NCBI GenBank assembly: GCA_034509735.1
Contig: JACGWO010000005.1
Location: 14,497,264 to 14,561,263, forward strand
Length of the DNA: 64,000 bases
Source: Sesamum alatum
Taxonomy: Eukaryota > Streptophyta > Magnoliopsida > Lamiales > Pedaliaceae
Direction of reading: 5' to 3'
Every line of letters begins with the position of its first letter. Position 1 is the stretch's first letter. Positions 21,564-32,508 of the stretch are shown here, piece after piece. The notes below the pieces were generated by a model. The model was not told where the DNA came from. It did no database searches and saw only the letters and a list, made by a program, of their open reading frames with translations. The translations under genes and the position numbers were made by a program.

Positions 21564-22388
21564 GCAATGGCCTTCTTTACGGCAGTAAATGCATACATTC
21601 TTAGGAATCTCGGAACTTGACAGCTGAACCCTTTTCCTCTTTCCTTTACCTCCGCCCTGTGTGTAATTGGAACAATACTCAAAGTGCTAGCAGCAGCCAG
21701 TGTCACCTCACCCCTCTTTCTCTTTTGGCGTCTGTCACTCTTGCCTTCGCTATAGAGGTTGAAGCCTCTCCTACTAGTACTGACAGCACAAATTTTTCAA
21801 TTGTTGCCTCATACTGGACCAACCTATTTATTAACCCATGAAGATCTCTTTCAATCTTATTCATGTTGTAGTTGATAATAAATAGGTCGTAGGAGGGAGG
21901 GAGAGGCGGAAGGGTCACGTCAATATACATCTCTTTTCCAAGATCAACATGGAGGTCTTTGAGCTTCTCCACTAGGGTTAGCATCATCACTCCATGCTTT
22001 TGTACAGATTACCCTTCCGTCATCTTAGCTCCAAAAAACTGCCTTCCTTGCATCATATCTTACATGCCGGTCCAGGACCGCATAGGTCATGCAAACGAAG
22101 CATAATTAAGCCAACATCATCATGCCTTTCGTGCTGCTTCTGGATCTCGCTTGTCATTGAAGCCAGTACGATGTTGCGGACTTGCCGGTGGTCGTGCTTT
22201 AACTTCTTGAACGCCATGCGTTCTTTAGTTGTCAACCTATCCGGAAATGGTTGAGGAACATCCTCATCCAGAATATGAGTTAGGTTCTGGAAATCTAAAA
22301 CTATCTTAAGATTTTGCAGCCAATTCGTGTAGTTGGTTCCATTTAACTTTTTAGCCTCTAGTATTGGCATTAGTTGATTCTAAGACAT
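21564..22388 (-). pseudogene. C gag, frameshifted, fused to 3' LTR
   Basis: The ancestral start is ATG at 22388-22386; its third codon is now TAG. The reading continues as MPILEAKKLNGTNYTNWLQN and NIVLASMTSEIQKQHERHDD, clearly homologous to gag of A1, A' and D, with a frameshift near 22060 and a second frame (YIDVTLPPLPPSYDLF, then GEASTS) down to 21703. The zinc knuckle is legible as YCRKEGHC (about 21595-21567), and within it the sequence changes into LTR (CAATAGGTGACCAG). Protease, integrase, RT and RNase H have all been removed by that deletion. Confidence 0.85.
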
Positions 22389-23899
22389 CTACAGTATGTA
22401 AAGAAGAAAACATTAAGTAGATTGAAGTAATAATATATTCTTGTTAAGGACTTGGACTTCAGTTATTAACTCTCCCACTATTTCTACGAAAACGCATCAC
22501 TCTAAAAAACGCTGCTTTGGGAAATCCCTTCCTAGTGGGCTTGGGGTCTGCAAGCGAAATTCTCCATACCCCGTTTTTATGACTCGCATGTAAAATAACC
22601 TTGTGGGAGGCAACCTATGCCATTCTCATTTCTTGAGATCCCCAGGATATTTTTACCTTGCCTCTTCACGTGATCCCCAGGACTCCAAGCGAATCACATT
22701 ACTCAGCGTTAACCTAACCTATCAACCAAATCATAGCACTCACTGTTGGCTCCCACGATTCATGCGACAGGGAAATAGGAGTGTATTCACTTCGTTCACC
22801 ATAACAGTGAAACTTAATTTCAGTGTAAAATATGCCACGACTCGTGACACCACGTAATGGGTGAAATCAACTTCCTCACTTTATTGTGGATGGAAGGCAT
22901 GGACGAACATAGCTCGCTGAAATCCATTTTAGGGGTTCAATATTTGACTTTGTCCAACCAAGTAGAGTTGTTGATTGGGTTCGGACCGAGACCTCATCAC
23001 ATTATAGATATTTTCGCATGCTCAGATATGGACAAATATTTGAACGAAACATTCATCAAAGATATTGCATGCAGAATAAAAGCCTAGCACAGCCCTGTTG
23101 GATGATCAGAAGCCAAAACCTATGCAATCCACTGAGCCCGTAGTGGATCTGTGGTCAATCTAAGGGTATACCTACGTTATTACAAGTTTTTATAACCTAT
23201 TACACACAATGGGCCTTGTAAACCTCTTCATCTTCTTAGGCTCTCCATCGTGGGGCTCGCCGAGCCTCTTCTCCATAGATCCTCCGTGGGCCAACCGATG
23301 GCCTCCTCCACGGGCCTCCGTTGCCTTGGACTTTCTTCCTTACATTTATTTAAAAAAAAAAAAACCTCACTCCTAATATAGACTCATTTGATCATAAAAA
23401 ATAAGAAACCCCAATCAGCAATTGGGGGGAGTACATTAGGACGGAGAAAGAAAGCTTTATTATTTCAAGGCAAAAACGAGCGAGGTAAGAAGATGCAAAG
23501 AGGCACGCAGGCCCCAACCCGATGAATAAATTAAACCATACATCCGGTCCAAGGGCTTTGTGATTATCCATCGATAATCCAATTAACGCACATAGCTTAA
23601 ATACACATCCCATGTAAAACATGCTCTACAAACAACCATGATGTCCAACATCATAAAACGCAGAAAATTAATGCCAAATTTCATACGTGAAGCTTGATTA
23701 TTGGTGCAACCATTTTAAAATAACTCTTTGTTTGGAAACACTTTCCTCGTTAACAAAGCAATATTTATTTGTAGGAAATTCCTAATCTCAACCGAAAACA
23801 TATCCCAAGTTAACGGATTCAGAAAATGCAAAAAATAATCAGAAAAAATATCAGTATCTAAAAAACGCAACAAAAATGGAAAAAAATTTGAAAATGACA

Positions 23900-23980
23900 C
23901 CGACCTACACGGCCAGGCGCACACACGCAGGCTCCCGTACCTTGCCCACCACGAGCGCGCCCAGCGCAGCGCCTGTAATT
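23900..23980 (-). other. GC-rich patch in the leader of C
   Basis: A short GC-rich block (CACGGCCAGGCGCACACACG; GAGCGCGCCCAGCGCAGCGC) in an otherwise AT-rich leader, beside A-rich sequence. It occupies the same relative place as the patches in A' (55620-55760) and D (46498-46760). Confidence 0.6.
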
Positions 23981-24033
23981 TGTGCTCTTTTCCTGTAATT
24001 TTCTGAACCACAAGACATTATCAACCCAAAAAC

Positions 24034-25998
24034 TGAAAGATTGTGGATTGTCCCGAGAAATAGCGCGAATGCGGAAGTGCGGTATAAATTTAACTAAACG
24101 GAATTTAAACATGCTTTTACGAAAAATAAAGAACTCGTTAAAGGGGTGTGCCCTTGAAGTTCACGGGTGTTCGGGGTATCTCATGAATTAAAAGCATACA
24201 AGAATCATGGAGGCCATAGGGTTTAAAATAAAGAGAGGGATGAAAAATAAATCGGAACCTACCGATTGTCATTTTCGTCTTCTAACCGGTATCGCATTGT
24301 TCCCCGATTTGCACCAAATCTCGTATGTGAGATTCTCCAAATTGTGACACGCAATCCACCCACGTATCTTGTACGTCGTGCTAGCGAACGAACAAGTATA
24401 TTGGAGAGGACGGATCAATCACACGTTATTAGGTTAACGGGATTAATCCTCCTATGTTCAATTATTTAAGAACAAAAGAACAAGAAACGAAACTTGGAGA
24501 GTGAGAGAGAGAGGCGGACGAGATTAGAGGGAGACAACACACGACTTGTAGTGTGTGTGTGTGTGTGTGTTGGAGATTCATCATCATGCTTATGGTGAGG
24601 GGCTAGGACTATATATAGAGGAGGAGTTTAATCCTCTTCAAACTCCAACTCTAAAGAAGACTATTTCGACTAGGATTTTGACCTAGTCAAAGTAGTAATT
24701 TGACCTAGTCAAATTAATCCTAGCCATCCATCTCTCCTTTTTAATCTAAACCATTAATTTAATTTAATGTAATATTTAAAACTTATTTAAATATTCCAAA
24801 GGGCAATAAATAAATATAAATATTTATTCTAGGACCATTAAATTAATTTTCTAATAAATCTAATTTATTAGATTAATCCCTTTTATCTAATAAAAGGAAT
24901 TAGTTCTCTCCAAGAAAATTAAGGACCCGATTAAATCCAATTTAATCATTCCATTTCTCCAATATTTAATTCTAAATTAAATACTTAATGTGTGTGGATT
25001 GTGTGTGACTCTTTAGGTTCACCTTTCAGCTAGACTTGATCGGATTCCTAGAATCCGCCAGTTACCATGGGTGGCCATCTAGCAACGGTCCATGGCACTA
25101 GAGACTAGGTGAATATTCGGGGATGAACATTTAGGCTCTAACAGTACACTTGTCCTTCCGTCTACGGTCTCACTACTTAGGGTCTAGGGCACGGAAATTG
25201 CAGGTACCCATTTTGAACCTAAGTGTCGGTCTGTCCTTACTAAACGCCGCAAGCGAAACCTTCCCTTCTATTCAGTTACTGTGGCCACAGATTTTAGGGA
25301 CAAGACACAGAGCATATGTGAGACTCAACTGTCAATGCCTTTTGACAGGAGACAAATCCTTTCTTGGAAACTACTGTCACTCTGTACACCGGAGGTGCAC
25401 TAGACATGGCTTATGACTACTTAAGTGCTTCTTGGCAATCTCTCACCATATCTAAGATACAGCCCTGATATACAGGTAAACTCAGCAGTTCCTCAAGTCA
25501 AAGGACTTGACCTGTACTATCGGAACCGGGAACACACGTCATACCTAGCCGACCCTACTCAAGGTCCTCCGTAAGACGGTTCCCGCGAGTCACCTCAATC
25601 AGCTGCTCCCTAGCAGGCTAACCCACTAACACTGCTTAGACGACCTTCATCACCCGTCGATGAAATACGACAGCAAATGCTTAGTGCAAGTCTCAAGGGG
25701 AATCTCGGTACCCATTTTCGAGATTCCTTGACTTGAAGATTTCCAGACTGATTCAGCGGGATTGATTTCATGGACCTACCTCCAAGCGTAGTCCCAGTCC
25801 CCGAAATACGTTTTCAGTCCGTGGGCTTTGTTTGCGTAGTGAACAGATATGTAATGCAGATAAAGTGAACACAAACAAAGTAATGCCAAATGTATTTCAC
25901 TTCTTTATTCATTAAAAATTTATCAAATCCCTGAAATTGTCTAGACACAGGTTACATTTTGCCTGCCAAGATTGGCTACATGGTCACCTATTCTAACA
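24034..25998 (-). repeat. Solo LTR (subfamily B) in the leader of C
   Basis: A 1965-bp LTR on the minus strand from TGAAAGATTGTGG to the complement of TGTTAGAATAGG. The flanks are AAAAC (24029-24033) and AAAAT (25999-26003), a near-match target duplication. It is the same subfamily as the LTR at 1-738, including a TATA run (complement of CTATATATAG at about 24610). The nested palindrome is at 25065-25095. A (GT)n microsatellite lies at about 24550-24572. Confidence 0.87.
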
Positions 25999-26168
25999 AA
26001 AATATGTATATACACAATCAAGAATTCCAAGATAAAAAATTCTTATGCAAAATTAAACGCAAAACAAGATCTACGCTAAACTTTGCTTCAAACGTAAAAT
26101 TAAAACATGTTAAGCATGTTTATTCATACGTGTAGTACATAAAACTTTAGGCTTATACACCGAATCGG

Positions 26169-26180
26169 ACTCTTCTACCA
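26169..26180 (-). promoter_or_regulatory. Primer binding site of C, decayed
   Basis: On the minus strand TGGTAGAAGAGTCC follows the LTR end after one base. It corresponds to TGGTATCAGAGC (initiator-Met tRNA primer) in A' with changes. Confidence 0.7.
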
Positions 26181-26181
26181 C

Positions 26182-26619
26182 TGAAAGTGTGGATCAGGTT
26201 GGGAGACACGCAGCCGAAGCGTGGAAGCGATGAAATTAAAAATGTAAAAATGGAATTAAAACGATGATAAATCCGGATGAAGAGGTGTTCCCTTGATTCC
26301 TCCCGTGCATTCGGTGGTTTACGTTTACAAACAAAATAAGAAGAATACATGAAGGTCATAGAATTATATATAAATGAGATACAAGAAATCTAAGAGGAAA
26401 CATTATCTCGTAGTTTTCTTTGTTAGGCCACACACATTGTTCCGGACTCACGCCCCCAAGACCTCACCGTAAAGATATTCCAAAGTCGTCCACGCAATTC
26501 ACCGGATTGTCACGTCTCTCATTCTAGCAAGAAAACGTAGGGGTAGAGACATTAACACGGTCGATGTCCCGTTGTTCTTCCTTTATCTAATCAAGAAGAA
26601 CAAGGAGTTTCTTGGAGAG

Positions 26620-26666
<47 letters not shown>

Positions 26667-28287
26667 AGGGACGAGAGAGATGGAGAAGGGAGGAGGCGCC
26701 GACGTTGGGAATATTATTTAGAGATTAGTGTGTGTATGTGTGTGTTAGTAGGTATTTATAAATAACTAGGTTACTTAACCTACATGAACTCCTTCAAAAG
26801 AGGCACACAATATACATACTCTAGAGAGTTGACCTAGTCCAAACTACTCTAGGACTAATCTCGGCCATTCATCTCAATTCTCCCAGATCAAATCTCAACC
26901 GTTCATGTTTCTTGGGTTTTATGGACCGGACCTATTTAAATCTAATTTAAATAGTCCAATGGTCCAATGGACTCTATATTAAATACAAATCTAATATTTA
27001 AGCCCCACAAAATCCACCCTTTTAATCCAATTAAAAGAGAAGCCCAACATCATTTCTTCATAAATCCAATTTATGAATCAAGCCTATTACATTAATCTAA
27101 TTAATTTAAAGGCTTAAAAACCCAAAACTAATTAATCCAATTAATTGATCTTTGGAAAAATATAACCCATGTATTTTTATATAAATGATCCATTCATTTA
27201 TTCTCTCCAAGAAATTATATTAATCCAATTAAACTAATCTCTACCTTCCGAAATTATTTCTAAATTAATTCCGTCATGTTCCGGTGAATCAAGTGTGACT
27301 CTTTAGGTTCACCCTCAACTAGATTTGGGCGTTTGTTCCTCAACAAAATTACTTCTAATTATCCCATAACCAGAATCGTCCGTTACCATGGATGGCTGTC
27401 TAGCAACGATTCATGGCACTAGAGACTAGGTGAATATGCAGCGTGAACATTTAGGCTCCGAATGTTCATACAGGTACGGTCCTACTGTCGATCATCTCCC
27501 GGCCTTAGTCTAGGGCATGGAATTGGGCGTCGGTTCCCATCCTTGATAAGGCATCTATTCTTCAGGAAATCCTTTCCCACTTAATGAAATGCTATGGCCA
27601 TAGACTTCAAGAGTCTAAACCATCTCAAAGCGCATACGAGATCTTTCTTTCACAATCTTGATAGGGGGACAAATTCTATCTTGGAATCCACCGTCCTCAC
27701 GACATACTTCGACTGCACTGGACAAGACTTATGATGACCATAGTCACGATACAGTCACCGCTCGCCAGTTCCTAGATACAACCTTCGTATGTAAGCGACT
27801 GTCGTTATTCCTCAAGTCCGATGACTAATCCCATACCGACCAAGCCCGCGTGACTTCCATATGACGATTCCCACGAGTCACCTCAGTCACCCGACAACTT
27901 GCCAGCCAACCCACTAAGGTCGTATGGATAACCTATGTCTCTTGTCGATGAAACTCGGCTCCGATCCTTAGTGCAAGTGTCTCTCGGACCCTCGATACCC
28001 AATATCGAGGTCCTCGACTTGGAGTGTTTCAGACCGATCCACAGAAGTTGGTTCCATGATCGCCAACCTATGCGAAGTCCAACTTTTTGGATTCACATGT
28101 CCGATCTGTGGGCATTTGTTGTGACATCAAAAGCCCTTTCAATGCTAAAGGTAAGCATAACAAACTCATTGTTGCTATCGATGAATCCTTACTATATTTA
28201 TCATCATAGTATTACTTATGAACAAAGATTAGTGAATGGTTCCCCGCACAACCAACCTCATTCACTTTCTGGTCATCCATTCCAATA
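26182..28287 (-). repeat. 5' LTR of C, complete
   Basis: Spans from the complement of ...CTTTCA at 26182 to an LTR start at 28287 that reads TATTGG instead of TGTTGG. The nested palindrome is at 27386-27416. An (AG)n microsatellite at about 26622-26664 accounts for part of its extra length (2106 bp). Confidence 0.82.
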
Positions 28288-28993
28288 ATTCTAAGGGAAA
28301 TGGGTCTCAAATTGTAAATGAGACACTACTGTCATAACACTGATAAGAAACGAATCCTTTCTTGGAATGTACTGTTCTCACTACACACTTTGATTGCACT
28401 AGATAAGGTTCATCATGATTATATCTTCCGACACAGAAGCTGCTCGCGAAACCTAAGATACATGTACTGTGTGGATGTGAAGTCGTGATTCCTCAAGTCT
28501 GAGGAGTAATCTCGTACTATTAGAGCCGGGGATACCTGTCATACCGAACAAGCTCCTATAGGCTTCCATATGACGATTCTCGCGAGTCACCTCAGTCAGT
28601 CGACTGCTGCCAGCCAATCCACTAAGATCGCATGGAAAACCTACGTCTCCCCTGACGAAACATGACTGCGACCCTTAATGTAAGTCTCTCTCGGATCCTC
28701 TATACCCAATCTCGAGGTCCTCAACATGGAGTGTTTCAGACCGATCCACAGAAGTTGGTTCCATAACCGCCAACCTATGTGCAGTCAACTTCTTGGATTC
28801 ACATGTCCAGTCTGTGGGCGTTTGTTGTGACATCGAAACCCCATTCAATGTTAGTAGTAAGCACAACAAAGTCATTGTTGTTAATGATGAATCATTACTA
28901 CATTCATCAACATAATATTACTTTTGTTCAAAGATTGGAAAATTGTTCCCAGAATAGCTAACCACATTGACTTTCTAGTCACCTATTCCAACA
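28288..28993 (-). repeat. Extra LTR start segment (706 bp) at the right end of C
   Basis: It duplicates the first ~706 bp of a subfamily C LTR: it ends with the complement of TGTTGGAATAGG at 28993 and begins mid-LTR at AATTCTAAGGG (compare CAAATTCTAATGG near 20857). It is bordered by the target duplication ATGTC, so it belongs to the element that first entered G2. Confidence 0.8.
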
Positions 28994-28998
28994 ATGTC

Positions 28999-30395
28999 TC
29001 CCTCCCTGCTTTAGTGGGATCTATCATCCCACCCCCAGATCAGACTTTGGACGTTGCTAATTCCCCCACTCCTGCTGATGATCTTCCTGCTCCAGCTGTT
29101 GATTGTCCCCCTCCCGTCTAAGTGCTCCCTGCTCCCCTAGGAGACTTCCCTGCTCGCACTGGTGTTCTCTCAACCCCAGCTGAGGGTGCCCCCGCTCCCG
29201 CAGCCAATCCTACTGTCGTTCCCACTGTTGTGGATCCTCTCCTATATATGCAGCTCCGCAGTTCATAATGGAAACTATCCATTCGACCTACCGTTGCTCC
29301 CAAGCTAATGGGGCATGACCCTTCTCCAGACAGGACCGAGGAGGAACCGCAGGAAGCAGAGCTGCAGATGAGCAAACCTAGGCCATCTAGCCGACGGGCG
29401 ATCCTCTTCCTACCCGTTTCGCTAATAAGGAGGCAGTCCCCTTTCAACCCTCTGAGATGTGGCACACTCTGAGGAGGGAAGTGGCAGAACTTCGCCAGCA
29501 GATGACAAGGACGTCTTCCGGCAGGGCGGGGCATCCCCTTTAGTGAGGAGATCATGATGGAGGAGCTCCCTGCTCATTTTGGTTCACCATCCCACCTTCT
29601 TGCCTATTATGGCATTGACGATCTGGTGGAGCGCGTTCACAGGTTTGAAAATGCAGCCCTGCTGCACAGTATACCGATGGTACTAGATGTTGTGTTTCCC
29701 TTACTACATTAACGAATTCTGCTCAACAATGGTTCAACCAACTCTCAGCTGGATCAGTAAGGTCTTTTGTAGAATTCAACAACCTCTTTGTGCACCAGTT
29801 CGCCAGCAGTCGGAAATACTAGAAGTCGGTCGTCAGTCTCTTCGGAATCAAACAGGAGGAAAAGGAGACTCTAAAGGCTTATGTGCACCGCTTCAATGCT
29901 ATTGTCTTGGAGGTTCCGACAGACACCAGGAGGTACTAGCCAGTGCCTTCACCCAAGGTCTACGGGGAGGCCTCTTTTCGAGTCCCTGATTAAAAAACTC
30001 GCTGTTGATTTTTGAAGAAGTAGTAGCTCGCGTAGGAAAACACATGAACCTGGAGGACGCCGGGTTACTGAAAAAGGCTAACTGCGATAGGAGAAGTGAC
30101 CTGTCCCTAGTTTGTAGGAGCGGAGGAGAATCACGGGGATGTTTCAACCCCTCGATCCAAAGAATGAGCAGTACACCCCACTTATCACCAACCCAGCCAG
30201 GATGTTGATAGCTATTGACACACACCCAGCTCTGCAGTAGCCCAAGGGCTCGGAGGAAAGAACCTATGCAACCTAAATCTAAGTATTTTTGTAGGTATCA
30301 TCGAGAGTATGGACATGACACCAATTGGTGCCGCCAACTAAGACAGGAGATTGAAAGGCTTATCCAAGACGGCTACTTGAAAGATTACGTGAATT
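28999..30395 (+). pseudogene. G2 gag (Tat-type retrotransposon gag), frameshifted
   Basis: A Pro/Ala-rich N-terminal region (28999 to about 29260) leads to the core gag domain: EEIMMEELPAHFGSPSHLLA, then RVHRFENAALLH (about 29630). In another frame come NSAQQWFNQLSAGSVRSFVE and KQEEKETLKAYVHRFNAIVL (about 29710-29920). Several stops and frame changes follow (for example near 29670, 29830 and 29940). The C-terminal finger YFCRYHREYGHDTNWC and IERLIQDGYLKDYV (30284-30394) are typical of Tat gag. Its start is displaced from the LTR and primer site by the insertion of C. Confidence 0.88.
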
Positions 30396-30559
30396 AGGAG
30401 AAAAGGCCAGAATGTCCGGAGGAACGCCCTCGGCATCAGGATTCTTGTAGAAGTGGGGAGCAGCCCAATAACCCCCCGAGAAGGGAGAGCAAGAAGGATG
30501 GGCTCCTTGTTGAAGAGCGACGCCTACCGAACGCTCCGGCCAAAGGCATGATTCACATG

Positions 30560-31060
30560 ATAGCAGGATAGCCCACCAATAGGGACTCTGGGCGAGCCAG
30601 ACGCGCTCACGTTAGTGCAGTCAGAACCATTTTCGAGATACACAGAGAGTACAATTACCTCATAATGATGCCCATGTCATTTTGGCCACCTTAGCCAATT
30701 ACACTGTACAACGTATTTTTGTGAATTCTTTTACAAGGTTTACCAACAGATGGAACTAGGAGACATCCCGCTTGAACCAGTTGACATGTCTCTTTACGTC
30801 TTTGCTGGTAAGGTGGTACACCCACTAGGCAAGATCCTGCTCTCGCTCTCTCTAGGAGCAAAGCCCTACAGGAAAACTAAGATGGTCTGGTTCCTCGTCA
30901 TAGACATGTCGTCTGCTTATAACGTCATCTTAGGAGGCCCAGCCCTGAACGCATTTCAAGCAGTGGTTTCCACATACCGTATGAGTTGAAGTTTCCCACC
31001 GAAGCAGGAGTTAGGGAAGTCACAAGCGATCAATATGTGGCCCGAAAATGGTATGGGGAA
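30560..31060 (+). pseudogene. G2 protease, active site deleted
   Basis: MELGDIPLEPVDMSLYVFAG, SLGAKPYRKTKMVWFLVIDM and SAYNVILGGPALNAFQAVVS (30750-30970) are the C-terminal two thirds of a retroviral-type aspartic protease. The segment that should carry the Asp-Ser/Thr-Gly active site is missing: IFVNS (about 30714) runs straight into FFYKVYQQ, with a frame change. The protease would cleave the gag-pol polyprotein; this one cannot. Confidence 0.85.
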
Positions 31061-31159
31061 TCAATAAATGGCGGCAGCCGACAGGATATTCGAGATAGAT
31101 CGTCCCGATCGAGAGCAGGGCAAGAAGCACATCTAGTAGGCTGACCAGGGGAACCCCAT

Positions 31160-32500
31160 TTCAGCTCGTTATAGCCCATCGAAGAACTGTTGAGCATCCA
31201 ACTAATACCTGGAGAGCCGGACAAGACTACCAGGATAGGTTCGCAACTGAGTCCGAAACTAGCAGATCGACTAACAACCTTCTTACTGAAAAATGTAGAC
31301 GTCTTTGCATGGACGACTCAGGACCTGCAGGGTATTGATCCCGGCATTGCAGTGCACAATTTGAACCTAGACCCAGGTTTCCAGCCTGTCAAACAGAAAA
31401 AAAAGAAAAAAAAAAGTATTTCGGGCCAAGAAGGACAGGATCATCCAGTAAGAGGTAAGTAAGCTCCTATCTACTGGACACATCAAGGAAATCCAATTTC
31501 CAGAATAGTTGTGCAATGTGGTACGAGGACCCAAACTAGGTAACAAATGGGGTATGTGCGTTGGTTTTCATGATGTTAATAAAGCATGTCGTAAAGATTT
31601 TTACCCTCTACCCACATCAACCAGTTGGTGGACTCCACCTCTGGTCACGAATTGTTAAGTCTAACGGATGCCTCACATGGTTACCACCAAATTATGCTCA
31701 ACCCCGATTACCAGAAAAGGTTAGCTTCATAACATCAGGAGGAACCTATTGTTATAATGTTATGCCCTTTGGGCTGAAAAATGCAGGTGCCACATACCAG
31801 CGGCTGGTGGACCGCATGTTTCGAGAACAACTAAGACGCAATATGGAGGTATACATCAACGATATGTTGGTGAAAAGCGAGCAGGTGGACCAGCACATCC
31901 AAGATCTAGCGGAAACATCTGGAGTACTGCGGAGGTACCGCATGAAGCTGAACCCATCCAAGTGTGCATTCGGGGTTGCAAGTTCCTTGGCTACATGGTT
32001 ATAGAGAAGGGGATAGAGGTCAATCCCACTAAAATCCAAGCTATCCAGGAGATGATACGTCCTGCCAACCTCAACGAAGTGTAGAAACTAGCAGGACGCA
32101 TAGCCGCCCTTAGCAGGTTTATATCCGGCTCGGCGGAGCCCAGCCTGCCATTCTTTCAAGCTCTTACGAAAGCCAAGAATATCGTATGGGATGATGAGTG
32201 CCAACAAGCTTTTCGGGACCTAAAAACCTACCTAGCAGAACTGCTCTTACTTACCAAACCAGCGCCCAGTGCACAACTGTACTTGTACCTAGTAGTAGGG
32301 TAGCATGCGGTAAGCTCCGTGCTCATCAAAGAAGAAGAAAGGGTGTAGAAGCGCATTTACTATTTAATTAAGGTATTACACAGAGCAGAGCAACGGTATC
32401 CTGAGGTAGAAAAGCTAGCTTTTGCTTTAGTAGTTATAGAACGTAACTACATCCTTACATCTTATCTCATCTTATCATTCTGCGTACTAACACCCCCTAC
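31160..32500 (+). pseudogene. G2 reverse transcriptase and first RNase H
   Basis: RT is readable across frames: VFAWTTQDLQGIDPGIAVH, then KWGMCVGFHDVNKACRKDFY, then TSGGTYCYNVMPFGLKNAGA (about 31735-31790). The catalytic YVDD box is changed to YIND (about 31851-31862), so the first active-site Asp is Asn. The connection and Ty3-type RNase H follow (LAGRIAALSRFI, FFQALTKAKNIVWDDECQQA, YPEVEKLAFALVVIERNY), with stops at 32083, 32301 and 32347. A 16-base A-rich expansion (about 31397-31412) disrupts the N-terminal part. Confidence 0.88.
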
Positions 32501-32508
32501 AAACTACA

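Larger units (their letters stand above)
22389..26168 (-). other. Leader of C (primer site to gag), carrying a solo LTR
   Basis: Excluding the nested solo LTR (24034-25998 plus 5 bp), the leader is about 1.8 kb, almost the same as the 1.8-kb leader of A' (55362-57187). It has a GC-rich patch at about 23900-23980 and no protein-like reading frame. Confidence 0.75.
19575..28993 (-). mobile_element. Copia element C inserted in the G2 leader, TSD ATGTC, pol deleted
   Basis: The outer ends are TGAAAT at 19575 and the complement of TGTTGGAATAGG at 28993. ATGTC lies on both sides (19570-19574 and 28994-28998), and removing the element rejoins the G2 leader to gag. Read on the minus strand: LTR sequence (28993 down to 26182), primer binding site, leader with a nested solo LTR, gag, then directly the 3' LTR. 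No pol remains. The right-hand LTR block is about 700 bp too long because a second LTR start lies at 28287. Confidence 0.9.

Noticed and set aside
28994..29121. The reading frame running from LTR sequence into G2 gag (28924-29121) as one fused gene
   Set aside because: The frame crosses the insertion boundary at 28993/28994 by chance; upstream codons are LTR sequence.
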